64,000 bases of DNA, taken from NCBI RefSeq assembly GCF_921294215.1, contig NZ_CAKLDM010000001.1, positions 1,302,001 to 1,366,000 on the forward strand, written 5' to 3'. Position 1 is the first letter of the stretch; every line of letters begins with the position of its first letter. The notes under the pieces were generated by a model, which did no database searches, was not told the origin of the DNA, and saw only the letters and a list, made by a program, of their open reading frames with translations. Of this stretch, positions 44,323 to 54,100 are shown one piece after another. Origin of the DNA: Vibrio marisflavi CECT 7928. GTDB taxonomy: Bacteria; Pseudomonadota; Gammaproteobacteria; Enterobacterales; Vibrionaceae. The translations under genes were made by a program, and so were the position numbers.

Positions 44323-44586
44323 ATGATATTTGAGAGCAAATTTGGCATTGGCGAAGTAGTCATACACGAACGTACTAGAGCTATGGGTAAAATATTTTGC
44401 TCTGAGTTTTATGAGGTGATATCTATCTGCTTTAGTAAACAAAGTGAAACGATAATATGTCGTTGTCAAAAAGGACAAATCTACGAATTCAACTCTTACG
44501 AATTAATAGGCGATCCATTTTTCGACCAAACCAAGGGGGAGTATCCATCCGAGCATGACTTTCGTGAAAAAATTGAGGATACATAA
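44323..44586 (+). CDS. Small protein of unknown function
   Basis: This 87-residue soluble protein has an SD-like AGGA 5 bases before ATG 44323. The sequence suggests a small beta-rich fold: FGIGEVVIHERTRAMGKI is followed by YEVISICFSKQSETIICRCQKGQIYEFNSYEL, in two parts, and an acidic tail. The GIGEVV...GKI pattern loosely recalls CarD/Tudor-like small domains, but I would not assign it. It stands alone in an AT-rich region. Confidence 0.6.
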   Translation: MIFESKFGIGEVVIHERTRAMGKIFCSEFYEVISICFSKQSETIICRCQKGQIYEFNSYELIGDPFFDQTKGEYPSEHDFREKIEDT

Positions 44587-44678
44587 AGTCACATAGATAC
44601 CTTGTGTTTCACTATCACAGATATAAAAATTAGTATTGAGAATGGAAACGTCGCTAGTATTTTTACATAGCATTTTAA

Positions 44679-45614
44679 CTAAAAAAAGCTGGCTTCGTTT
44701 TCAAAACATTGCACAAAATAGTCCATTATAGCCTTAGACTTGCTTTCCAGTGGATTTGTACTGAGATAGAAGACTGATAGTTGAACAGGATCCAGTGACA
44801 TTGGTATTTTTATTAACGTACCTTGTTCTAGTTGTTCTTTCACGGTAAATAGTGGGAGAACTGTCGCTGCAACTCCATCTAGAGCTAGGTTAATTCGTGT
44901 ATGATTATTATCAATCTCATACATCATATTACCTTTGTCTTTTATTTCCTGATAACTATTCCAAAAGTTATGCTCAGAAAAATACTTGTTGATTGTCGGA
45001 AATACCCATTTATAAGTTGTGATATCATTAGAGTCTTTTAAAAACTCGGCATTAGGTGAAACAACTGCTACAGCATCCATAGACAGCAGCGGTTTAACAA
45101 TTAAGTGCTCAGTGCTATCTATATAATTGTATGCCGTGTGATTATATATGTAAAAATCCAACTTACCTTTAAGGAGCTTATTGTGAAGTTCTTTAACATG
45201 CTCATCTACAATAAATAACTTTGACTTTGGGAAACGCTGTGAAAAAAGCTTTGTAATAAATTGGCTCGCGTAAGGCGAGAACACTCGATCAAAACCAATG
45301 GTTACCTCACCACAATTCCCACTATGTATTGTTTCTAAGCTTTGTTCTAGCTTTGTTGCTTGGACACACAAACTTTCAATTGTTGGGTATAATATCTCAC
45401 CCGCTTTAGTTGGTTTAAAGTTACGCGTATCCCTATTGAAAAGCTTTGTATCAAGTTGACTTTCTAATGCTTTAATATTTTTTGTAATTGCCGACTGTGT
45501 TATTTGAAGTTTAATCGCAGCCTTAGAAAAACTAGATAATTGGTAACTATATAAAAAGCTTCTCAAATGTCCAATTCTAATTTTATTCGCATTGTACTTG
45601 TCATCAAACGTCAT
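44679..45614 (-). CDS. LysR-family transcriptional regulator
   Basis: This 311-residue regulator has its HTH over about residues 20-65 (FSKAAIKLQITQSAITKNIKALE) and an effector domain from GEVTIGFDRVFSP onward. It is diverged and AT-rich in codon use relative to other LysR genes here. It has no divergent neighbour: the gene upstream (EamA) is read in the same direction 220 bases away, so its target is unclear. ATG 45614 is used. Confidence 0.88.
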   Translation of the reverse strand: MTFDDKYNANKIRIGHLRSFLYSYQLSSFSKAAIKLQITQSAITKNIKALESQLDTKLFNRDTRNFKPTKAGEILYPTIESLCVQATKLEQSLETIHSGNCGEVTIGFDRVFSPYASQFITKLFSQRFPKSKLFIVDEHVKELHNKLLKGKLDFYIYNHTAYNYIDSTEHLIVKPLLSMDAVAVVSPNAEFLKDSNDITTYKWVFPTINKYFSEHNFWNSYQEIKDKGNMMYEIDNNHTRINLALDGVAATVLPLFTVKEQLEQGTLIKIPMSLDPVQLSVFYLSTNPLESKSKAIMDYFVQCFENEASFF

Positions 45615-45837
45615 TATTTAAAACAGCCTCTATAAAATAAAGTGAGCAACACTATCATATAAATTAGTAGCTTTCATTACGCAATACAATAATGAACTAA
45701 ATAAAATGGAATATGTAACATTCCAAAAACATTAACAGTTTGATTAATTTAGTAAGTTTTCTAAACCATTAATATATCAGTATTTGAACGAGCTGGATTG
45801 AAAACTAGTAGAATATAAAAAATTACGATTGTGTTTT

Positions 45838-46716
45838 CTAGCTCTCAGACACCTTCATATTACTCTTACCTTTACTAAGAATTAGCCCAATACCCACAAA
45901 GAATAAGGTGCTAGTAACCATTTGCAATGATGACAAGGTTTCATCAAACACTATGTACCCGCTGATCAATGCAAATACGGGAACCAACAATACAGACGGT
46001 GCGACAGTACTAAATGGATACTTGATTAGTAGTTTATTCCAAATCCAGTAACCGAATAACGTTGTCGGATAAGCCTGAAAACACACTGAAGCAGTGGATT
46101 GCCAATGCCAATTCTGTATAGTTTCGGAAATGACACCAACTCCATTTAAAGATACCGCCAGCATAATCAATGGTATTGGTGCGAACATAATTCCCCATAC
46201 ATTAAATACAAACACTTGCTTCGTCTTAGAACGCTTGACGATTAAGCTGCTCGCGGCCCACGCACAGGCTGAGAGTAGAATCAGAAATAAACCAATAGCT
46301 GTAATGTTTCCTTGGGCGTAGATTATTGTCATCACCAATGCCAGTGAAGCAATAGTAGCACCTACCCTTTTAAGCTTTGAGAGTTCTTCCTTTAGGTAGA
46401 AAACACCGACAAACAGAGCAATAAGCACATTAACTTGGAGCAATACAGAAGACATACCAGATGATAGCCCAACCTCTATCGACCAAGAAGCTAAACCCCA
46501 TACTCCAAAGCCAAATACCAAACCATAGCTGATTATGTATGACCAGTTCACATCTGGTTTGGGTATAAAAAACACCACAGGAATTACCGCTAACGCGAAT
46601 CTAATTGCGGTAAGAATTAACGGGTTCACTTCCGTCAGACCAAGCTTAATCATGGAGAAATTCACACCCCAGATGATCATGACAAACATTACTAACAGTA
46701 AATCTTTTCTACTCAT
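45838..46716 (-). CDS. DMT-superfamily (EamA) transporter
   Basis: This 292-residue inner-membrane protein has ten helices in two EamA repeats, opening LLLVMFVMIIWGVNFSMIK and including LKEELSKLKRVGATIAS between the repeats and SVLLVPVFALISGYIVFDE in the second. It is the O-acetylserine/cysteine exporter-like (EamA/YdeD) shape. ATG 46716 is chosen because AAGGAG lies 9 bases before it; TTG 46722 is possible. It is divergent from the MocR regulator (91 bases), its likely controller. Confidence 0.9.
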   Translation of the reverse strand: MSRKDLLLVMFVMIIWGVNFSMIKLGLTEVNPLILTAIRFALAVIPVVFFIPKPDVNWSYIISYGLVFGFGVWGLASWSIEVGLSSGMSSVLLQVNVLIALFVGVFYLKEELSKLKRVGATIASLALVMTIIYAQGNITAIGLFLILLSACAWAASSLIVKRSKTKQVFVFNVWGIMFAPIPLIMLAVSLNGVGVISETIQNWHWQSTASVCFQAYPTTLFGYWIWNKLLIKYPFSTVAPSVLLVPVFALISGYIVFDETLSSLQMVTSTLFFVGIGLILSKGKSNMKVSES

Positions 46717-46762
46717 ACTCAATGACTCCTTTTACTTGAGTATGTATTGCTAAATAAAACAG

Positions 46763-46798
46763 GTACAGATACAATTTTCTATAAAATAACCAGTACAG
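46763..46798 (+). promoter_or_regulatory. Candidate MocR direct-repeat operator
   Basis: GTACAG occurs twice in direct orientation (46763-46768 and 46793-46798), 30 bases or about three helical turns apart, in the EamA/MocR divergent promoter. MocR dimers typically bind spaced direct repeats. The second copy is only 9 bases before the MocR start, suggesting autorepression. Confidence 0.4.
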
Positions 46799-46807
46799 TT
46801 TACTTGT

Positions 46808-48199
46808 ATGAGCATATACAAAGAGTTAGCGCAACAGTTTATTGGGCAAATACAATCTGGAAAATTAACAGAAAACGCTCGCATGCCATCACTACGGAAG
46901 CTTTCGAAGCAACATTGCGTGAGTGTCTCAACAGCGGTCAGTTGCTATCAAGAATTGGAGTCACAGGGCTGGATTCATGCTCGCCCACAGTCTGGTTATT
47001 TTGTCTCTTCAAAGCGCAATGCACATACACCACCTAAGTGGGCTCATTTCGAAAGCCACATTTCCGAACCCAGCACCCGCGTAAGTGTTCAATCGAAATT
47101 AAATGGACCATTGGGAGTGTCCAGCTCAGATATTGATGACAAAGCAGCTATCGAGTTGCAACGTAGTTTTCACCGCGCAATGCGTCGCATGAATACACAC
47201 CAAAATGTATACCCTGACTACATGGGAGAGTTATCTCTTCGCCAAGTGCTTTCATGCAACTTTGCTCAACTTGGCCACCACTTTCATCCGAACGACTTAG
47301 TGATAACTTCAGGTTGTATTTCCTCGATTAAAACTGCTCTGGAAGTCTGTAGTGAAGCGGGTGATGCCATTGCGATAAGCTCACCTTGTTTCAGTGGAAT
47401 CCTTGAACTATTAGCGCGAATGTCTCGAAAAATCATTGAGATTCCGTCGCTCAATGACGGTATTGATTTAGACCAATTAGAACAACATTTTAGGGATGGA
47501 AATGTACGAGCTGGAATATTTTGCACATCACATATGAACCCACAAGGCATTACTATGTCGGCTCAACAAAAGCAGCGTTTGGCTAAGCTTGCAAACCACT
47601 ATAAAGTCCCTGTGATCGAAGATGACGTATATTTGGAGCTCGATTATTCTGGACAATGCCCATTGCCCGCAAAATCATACGATTCCAACGGTTATATATT
47701 ATGGTGTGGGTCAGTTTCAAAAAGCTTGTCACCGACATATCGCCTTGGCTGGTGCCTACCTGGACGGTATATAGAAGATTACTCTAAAACCTTTGCATCA
47801 GGATGCTTTGGCGTCTCCGCCCCTGTTCAGCTTGCTCTGTCAGACTTTATCGAGTCAGGTCAATACGTAAAACATTTGAAACGAAAACGCCTTGAACTGT
47901 TAGATAATCGGCGTGATTATTTAGCCTACCTAGCCAAGAATTTACCTGAAAGTGCCCAAATCAGTACGCCTGAGGGAGGATTAGTTTTGTGGCTTCAAAT
48001 ACCAGAACTAGACGGCATCAAATTGGCTGAAGAAGCAAAAGACCACCAGCTCGATATACGAGAAGGGCAGCTATTCTCCACCCTCGATTTATATAAAAAC
48101 TGCCTCAGAATCAACATTGGTCATCCACTGATAGGCCAAGCAGAGCACGATCTTAAGTTGCTATGCGATCTGATCTACAAACATCTAATTATTAAATAA
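46808..48199 (+). CDS. MocR-type regulator (GntR HTH fused to aminotransferase-like domain)
   Basis: This 463-residue regulator joins a GntR winged helix (about residues 1-70: GKLTENARMPSLRKLSKQH) to a fold-type I aminotransferase domain (about 110-460). The latter has VITSGCISSIKTAL, VIEDDVYLELDY and SVSKSLSPTYRLGW, where Lys305 should bind pyridoxal phosphate. It probably senses an amine or amino acid and controls the divergent EamA exporter. No ribosome site precedes ATG 46808, so translation may be leaderless or weak. Confidence 0.93.
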   Translation: MSIYKELAQQFIGQIQSGKLTENARMPSLRKLSKQHCVSVSTAVSCYQELESQGWIHARPQSGYFVSSKRNAHTPPKWAHFESHISEPSTRVSVQSKLNGPLGVSSSDIDDKAAIELQRSFHRAMRRMNTHQNVYPDYMGELSLRQVLSCNFAQLGHHFHPNDLVITSGCISSIKTALEVCSEAGDAIAISSPCFSGILELLARMSRKIIEIPSLNDGIDLDQLEQHFRDGNVRAGIFCTSHMNPQGITMSAQQKQRLAKLANHYKVPVIEDDVYLELDYSGQCPLPAKSYDSNGYILWCGSVSKSLSPTYRLGWCLPGRYIEDYSKTFASGCFGVSAPVQLALSDFIESGQYVKHLKRKRLELLDNRRDYLAYLAKNLPESAQISTPEGGLVLWLQIPELDGIKLAEEAKDHQLDIREGQLFSTLDLYKNCLRINIGHPLIGQAEHDLKLLCDLIYKHLIIK

Positions 48200-48248
48200 A
48201 AGTGAAGCTATTAAGCTAAAGAAACCTATTTAAGCCTTTGTGCAGTGC

Positions 48249-48863
48249 CTATTGCGCATGCCATTCAATTTCGAGAACCGTTTCTTCCCCACTTTTTAAA
48301 CGGCATAAAAACACGTCATCTTTGTGAACTTCACCAACGCCTTTAGGCGTGCCAGTCATAACAATATCCCCGTCAATTAACGTAGTGTACGACTTCAGTT
48401 CATCAAGAATGGCGCTAGGTGAATACATCATTTGCTTAACATGGCCAAGTTGAACTCTGACACAATTAATAAACAGCTCAATTTGCAGATCATCGACATC
48501 GACACTTTCAATTGGGACAAATCGACTAAAGATTGCTGAATTGTCAAACCCCTTTGCTCTTTCCCAAGGTAGGCCTTTTCCTTTGAGCGCAGATTGCAGT
48601 TTTCTCTTGGTTAGATCAAGTCCAACACCAACAGCAGTATAGCTCCCATCATTAACAACAAAACAGATTTCAGCTTCATAATGTAAAGGTTCGTCATGAG
48701 CAGCGTAAAGTTGCTGGGCAATGCTCGTTGAGGGCTTATTGAATACCACCATGTCATCCGGGATAGCATTGTTGAGCTCTTGAATATGCTCGAGGTAATT
48801 CCGACCAATACATACTACCTTGCTTGGAGAGATGACTTCATCACCGACTCTCACTGAATACAT
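48249..48863 (-). CDS. Fumarylacetoacetate hydrolase-family protein (YcgM-like)
   Basis: This 204-residue single-domain member of the FAH superfamily is related to acylpyruvase YcgM/FAHD1. It cleaves or decarboxylates small diketo acids with a metal ion. VVCIGRNYLEHIQEL, the metal-binding YEAEICFVV (Glu pair), KRKLQSALKGKGLPWERAKGFD-type region and GDIVMTGTPKGVG are present in order. ATG 48863 is used. It converges with the MocR gene at a 49-base gap. Substrate is unassigned. Confidence 0.9.
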   Translation of the reverse strand: MYSVRVGDEVISPSKVVCIGRNYLEHIQELNNAIPDDMVVFNKPSTSIAQQLYAAHDEPLHYEAEICFVVNDGSYTAVGVGLDLTKRKLQSALKGKGLPWERAKGFDNSAIFSRFVPIESVDVDDLQIELFINCVRVQLGHVKQMMYSPSAILDELKSYTTLIDGDIVMTGTPKGVGEVHKDDVFLCRLKSGEETVLEIEWHAQ

Positions 48864-49316
48864 GTTTGTTATCCTAATAATTGACCAAATTGATGTTATT
48901 GTAGCCGAATATCGTCTTATGAATCGAACGAATCTTTCTAAACGTTATCCTGCACTAAAAAGGTGAAGAACCACCAAATAAGGGCATTGACCAATGTTCA
49001 GAAACTAACAGCGACATTAGGAATCAGTAAGTTAACTTTGGCATAGCAATTGCTCTAGCTAAAGTACAAATGCTCCACACGTATTTGTGCTTACATCTTG
49101 TTGTTTTATACCAAAGCAACACAAGGTGCTGTTAGCGTCTATTACATCGATATGTTGTAGCTTCGGTATAATAATATTTGTTGTATTTCACATTCTTTTG
49201 CCTCCAACTTGTTGGAGGTTTTTTGTGTTTATTTAAATAAAAAATGAGCTCGAGTGAAAGAAACTCAACTGTGTCCAGTTCTACTAACATAGAACACATA
49301 TTGAGGAGTGAGACTG
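48864..49316. other. Intergenic region with orphan terminator before the glutaredoxin gene
   Basis: These 453 bases hold promoters for the FAH-family gene (minus) and glutaredoxin gene (plus). A TATAAT box (49167-49172) and a strong terminator (49201-49224) lie ahead of the glutaredoxin start, so a short leader or independent small RNA may be made here. No credible ORF is present. Confidence 0.5.
49201..49224 (+). terminator. Orphan intrinsic terminator upstream of the glutaredoxin gene
   Basis: CCTCCAA/TTGGAGG (49201-49207, 49212-49218) with loop CTTG is followed by six T. No annotated plus-strand gene ends just before it. Confidence 0.82.
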
Positions 49317-49940
49317 ATGGCAGATCCAATCAAAATTACACTATATCGCTGGGCTGGTAGCTGGGGACCTTTTAAAGTGAATATCCCTTGTGGAGAGTGC
49401 ACACTAACCAAAGATATTCTGAATGACACATTTGCAAACGAATTATCTGACGTACCCGTTGATTTAGAAGTAAAAGATTGGCTTTCCCATTGGTGGGAGC
49501 CTCTAAAAGTCGGCGCTTGGCATGCTCCAATTATTATGGTTGAGGGCAAAGTAATTAGCCAAGGAGAAGCCTTGAACCGAGGAGTATTAGTTCAATCCGT
49601 CATCCAAGAATGGACAAAGAGAGATGAGCTAAAAGGAAACATTGTTTACGGCAAAGCCACTTGTCCTTTCTGTGTTAAAGCGAAGAAACTCTTAGATGAT
49701 GCTGGTATCAATTACCAATATCATGATGTTGTAAAAGACAACGCATCTCTATATAGAATGATCCCAGAAGTTAAAGCGATCATCGGTTTAAAAACTCCAG
49801 TCACTGTTCCGCAAATATGGCTAGATGGTCAGTATGTTGGTGGTGCAGACAACTTAGAAGCTTGGCTTAAGGAAAAAGGCATTAACGCGATTCCGGACAA
49901 TGTCGTCGATATCGAGTCTAATCAAAGCTCTGTTGGTTAG
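49317..49940 (+). CDS. Glutaredoxin with extra N-terminal thioredoxin-fold domain
   Basis: This 207-residue cytoplasmic protein seems to join two thioredoxin-fold domains. The first (about 1-95) carries a CxxC (IPCGECTL) and a cis-Pro-like WHAPIIMVEGKVI. The second (about 105-195) is a typical dithiol glutaredoxin with YGKATCPFCVKAKKLL, TVPQIWLDGQYVGG and DNLEAWLKEKG. It should reduce disulfides or glutathione mixed disulfides. ATG 49317 follows GAGGAG by 8 bases; an ORF start at GTG 49308 overlaps that site. It has its own terminator. Confidence 0.9.
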   Translation: MADPIKITLYRWAGSWGPFKVNIPCGECTLTKDILNDTFANELSDVPVDLEVKDWLSHWWEPLKVGAWHAPIIMVEGKVISQGEALNRGVLVQSVIQEWTKRDELKGNIVYGKATCPFCVKAKKLLDDAGINYQYHDVVKDNASLYRMIPEVKAIIGLKTPVTVPQIWLDGQYVGGADNLEAWLKEKGINAIPDNVVDIESNQSSVG

Positions 49941-49961
49941 CCCGAAAGCTATTCGAAAAGT

Positions 49962-49992
49962 GAAGTCTCTTATTTTAAGGGACTTCTTTTTT
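49962..49992 (+). terminator. Terminator after the glutaredoxin gene
   Basis: A 10-bp stem with one G-T pair (49962-49971 with 49977-49986) is followed by TTTTTT. Confidence 0.88.
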
Positions 49993-50059
49993 ATCTCATG
50001 GCAGCCTTCACTAAGACGCTGAACTTCTGCGCTTTCCATTGCGACAAGGCAAGATATGT

Positions 50060-51106
50060 TTATCGCGAAAGCTCCTCAATGCTTCCCTCCTCTTCAGCAT
50101 ACTGCTCTTTGATATCAAGTATCTCTGGCATTACTTCATGAAACACGGAAACCAATTCAGGATCAAAATGTTTACCCGATTCTTGATCTATCAGTGCTAC
50201 TGCGTCTTTTACCGACCAAGCTTTTTTATATGGTCGAGCCGTCGTTAGTGCATCAAATACATCCGCTATCGCGATTATTCGTGCTGATAGCGGGATGTCT
50301 TCCCCTTTTAAGCCATAGGGATACCCTGTACCGTCCCACTTTTCATGGTGAGCGAGTGCGATTTCTCGGGCCATCATAAGAAGCTCTGATTCATGCTCCC
50401 CTATAATATTGGCTCCAAATTCAGGGTGTTTGCGCATCAGTTCCCACTCCTGTTCATCGAGCTTACCCGGCTTGAGCAACACTGCATCGGGTATCCCAAT
50501 CTTACCTATGTCATGCATTGGTGCTGCATTAAATACTAAGTTGCTCCACTTTTCTGACATGTCTAATGACTCAGCCATCAGGCGAGAGTAATGGCTCATA
50601 CGAATGACATGTAAACCTGTCTCATTGTCTTTAAACTCAGCCGCTCTTCCGAGTCGACGAATAATTTCCAACTGAGTACTTATTAAATCTTCTGTGCGCT
50701 CTTGAACTGTTTTTTCCAGATAACGATTCTGATTATAAAGTGCTAAGTGGGTTTTAACGCGAGCTTGAACAATGGAAGGACGAACAGGTTTAGTTATGTA
50801 ATCTACTGCGCCTAGGTCTAAACCACGGGTTTCGTCTTCTTCAGCACTCATCGCTGTGACAAATATAACTGGAATATCCGCTGTCTTTGGATCAGCCTTG
50901 AGCCTTTTACAAACCTCATAGCCATCCATTTCTGGCATCATAACATCAAGCAATATGATTTCTGGTTTCGGTGTGCCAGCTGCTATCTTCAGCGCCTTAG
51001 CGCCAGTTAGCGCGGCTTTGACTTTGTAACTAGGACGAAGGATACCACTCATAACATCTATGTTATCTGGCGTATCATCAACAACGAGTACTATCTGTTT
51101 ATCCAT
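50060..51106 (-). CDS. Response regulator with HD-GYP cyclic-di-GMP phosphodiesterase domain
   Basis: This 348-residue RpfG-type regulator has a receiver domain (about 4-120) with acidic Asp10-Asp11, phospho-acceptor Asp54 (ILLDVMMP) and Lys106. The HD-GYP domain (about 150-330) follows, with the metal-binding His198-Asp199 (MHDIGKIGIPD), HHEKWDGTGYP (GYP 261-263), and IAIADVFDAL. It should hydrolyse cyclic-di-GMP when phosphorylated. It lies 72 bases after the hybrid kinase gene in the same direction, so the kinase's Hpt domain is its likely phosphate source. ATG 51106 has AGGAGTCAG upstream. Confidence 0.95.
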   Translation of the reverse strand: MDKQIVLVVDDTPDNIDVMSGILRPSYKVKAALTGAKALKIAAGTPKPEIILLDVMMPEMDGYEVCKRLKADPKTADIPVIFVTAMSAEEDETRGLDLGAVDYITKPVRPSIVQARVKTHLALYNQNRYLEKTVQERTEDLISTQLEIIRRLGRAAEFKDNETGLHVIRMSHYSRLMAESLDMSEKWSNLVFNAAPMHDIGKIGIPDAVLLKPGKLDEQEWELMRKHPEFGANIIGEHESELLMMAREIALAHHEKWDGTGYPYGLKGEDIPLSARIIAIADVFDALTTARPYKKAWSVKDAVALIDQESGKHFDPELVSVFHEVMPEILDIKEQYAEEEGSIEELSR

Positions 51107-51178
51107 AACTGACTCCTAAATCCAAGTTGATTGTCGTGACAATCACAATCAATTTATATCTGAGCGACGGGTGCCTTG

Positions 51179-54100
51179 TTACTCACTGATATTTAAATCA
51201 TTAATGAGTGATAACGCATGGTCAAAATCATACTCGCTTATCGCATTGCTCATCTGTTTCATGACTGCTTTCATATCCGGCTCTAAAAACATAGCAAGCA
51301 GCTGCTCTATAACTTCCATCGCTTCAGTATCATCGTCTTCTAGAAGCTCTCTAAGCTGGGTTACCAAAGAGGCGAACTTCTCAGCATCAAATTGTGCTTC
51401 ATGTACACCAGTAGAAAGCGTAATTTCCGACAGCCCAGCTAGCGTTTCACTGAGCGCTGAAAGAAGAGTATCTAAAAGCTCTGTTGGTGGCACATCAGCT
51501 TGTTTACAAGCAACTTCTAAATCCTCTGCAGCCCTTTGCACCGCTGTCGCTCCGATATTTCCAGCGACAGCTTTTAATGAGTGCGCTAACCGTTGTGGCT
51601 CTTGCTTATCTTCTGAACCAAGCGCATGGTTAAATGCCTCTGCGAAATTGCCGTATGAATCTTTGTACTTCAACAATAGTTTTCTATACAGTTTAGGATC
51701 ACCATTTGCTGTTGCTAAACCTTTTTCAACACTAATACCAGCAAGATCTGGTAGTGGCTCAATTGCATCTTTATCTGGCTCGTGATTTGGAATACGCTCC
51801 TGAGGGGAAACTGGACTCGATGGCATAATCCATTTAGCCATAGTGGTATAGAGTTCACGCACATTAATCGGTTTTCCAATATGATCATTCATTCCGGCAT
51901 TGAGCACTTTTTCAATGTCGCCTGCCATTACATTCGCTGTGAGTGCTATCACTGGAAGTTCTCGAAAACGTTCTTGTTCTCTAAGCAACTTCGTTGCGGT
52001 ATACCCATCCATTACGGGCATCTGACAATCCATGAGGACACCATCAAATTCAGCGTTATCCAACATATCTAACGCTATTTTTCCATTCTCCGCCACGGTG
52101 GCGATAACGCCAGCAGAGGCCAGCAATTCCATTGCCAGTTCTTGGTTTATATCATTATCTTCTACGAGTAATACCTTGGCTCCGCGAATTTTGTTGGCAG
52201 AATCGAGATCATCAGCGGCAGCTCTCATATGCTCTCGTTTTTCTGGATCGTGTCCAAAAGCTTCCATTGTTGCATCAAGAATAGTTGAAGCCGAAATCGG
52301 CTTACTCAACACCCTAACAAAACGTGCCCGTTTGGAGGCCTCTAGAGCTTCATCTCGCCCATAGGCAGTCACTAAAATAACAGGTAAATCTGGTAGCTTC
52401 TCGTGAATGCGCATTGTCGTTTCTACACCATCAATATTTGGGATCTGCCAATCCATCACTACGAGGTCAACTTCTCTTCTATTTTGTTCAAAGTGTTCAA
52501 TGGCTTGAGTACCATTGCTATAGGCCGTAACGTGAAAGTCAAAGGAGGAAAGGATATCTGTGAATATTTTTCTTGCGGTCGCGTTATCATCAACGACCAA
52601 CACATGTAATCCTTTTAGCTCTGGAAGTTCAGGCTTCACTCGACCAATTGGCATATTTTTCTGATACTTGAAATAGGCTGTGAAATGAAATGTACTGCCA
52701 CTTCCAGCTTGGCTTTCTACCCAAATCTCACCATTCATCATTTGCGTGAGCTTCTTGGAAATGGTTAAGCCCAAGCCAGTTCCTCCGTATTTTCTTGTAA
52801 TTGAAGAATCCGCCTGACTAAACGACTCGAACAGCTTCTTCTGCTCCTCGGGGGTCATGCCGATTCCTGTATCACTGACAGAAAAATGCAGCGTCACCCC
52901 TTCATCATCAATCTGTTTCACGTTAACAATCACGACGATTTCACCATGATCGGTAAATTTCACTGCATTATTACCCAAATTAGTTAAAATCTGCCCGAGT
53001 CGAAGTGGATCGCCAATCAACATTGTTGGTGCGTCAACGGAAATATCAAATAAGAGCTCTAGGCCCTTTTCTTCCGCCCTAATACCAACGAGGTTTGCTA
53101 GGTTATCCATGACATCCTCTAAATGAAACTCTGTGTATTCAATATCGAGCTTTCCTGCTTCTATCTTAGAAAAATCCAAAATGTCATTGATGATTCCAAG
53201 CAAACTATCAGCAGACCGATTCACTTTTTCAATGTAGTTTCTCTGCTTATTATCTAAATCAGTATTTAACGCTAACCCAGACATCCCTATTATCGCATTC
53301 ATTGGAGTTCGGATTTCATGGGACATATTTGCAAGAAAATCTGACTTCGCTTTTGTCGCATCCTCTGCCGTTTGCTTCGCTTCTTTCAGCGCTTCTTCCG
53401 CCGCTTTTCTAGCAGTAATATCCGTCATGGTTATACGAATCTCCTGTAATTCAGAACCACCGTTGTAGCTAGGTATGGCGGAAACCTCAGCTAGGATCTG
53501 CTCTCCATCACGACGGAGAATAGGGATTTCGTGACAGAAAAGACTTTCATCCTTGCACACATCCTCAAGCATGGTTTCGCGCTGTTCAAAATTGGGTGAA
53601 ATGATATCTCGCCAGTTAATCTCTTGAATGCTCGCTCTCTCTATAGATAGCAGTTCCGCGAAGGCTTTATTGTGCTTTACAAATTCACCATGGTGGTCAA
53701 TTGAGGCATAGGCAATAGGTGCATTTTCATATAAATCCCATAGCCTGCCTTCTCTATCTTTTAACGCCGTTTCTGCGGCTTTTCGCTCGGTGATATCGCG
53801 TATAATCCCAACAAATATCGTTTCACCGCTCCAAAGTGCCTCATTGACGGCGAGATCCATAGGAAATATTTCTCCTGACGAGCGTCTGCCTTCCAACTCA
53901 ACGTTTCGCACTAAGATATGTTCTTCTCGAGTTTCCGCGTATTTCTTCAAATAACCATCATGATTAGCGCAATAAGGCTCTCCCATTAACATTTTGATGT
54001 TTTGACCTACTACTTCTTTTCTATGGTATTCAAAGATATGTTCTGCGGCAGGATTGAACTCTTGCACTGTGCCAACTGAATCAATAACAATGACACCATC

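Noticed and set aside
46747..47037. Plus-strand 96-codon ORF overlapping the MocR start
   Set aside because: It is in another frame of a well-supported regulator gene, and its start region is the divergent promoter.
49265..49549. Minus-strand ORF across the glutaredoxin start
   Set aside because: It lies opposite a clear gene and covers its ribosome site; composition suggests a shadow.
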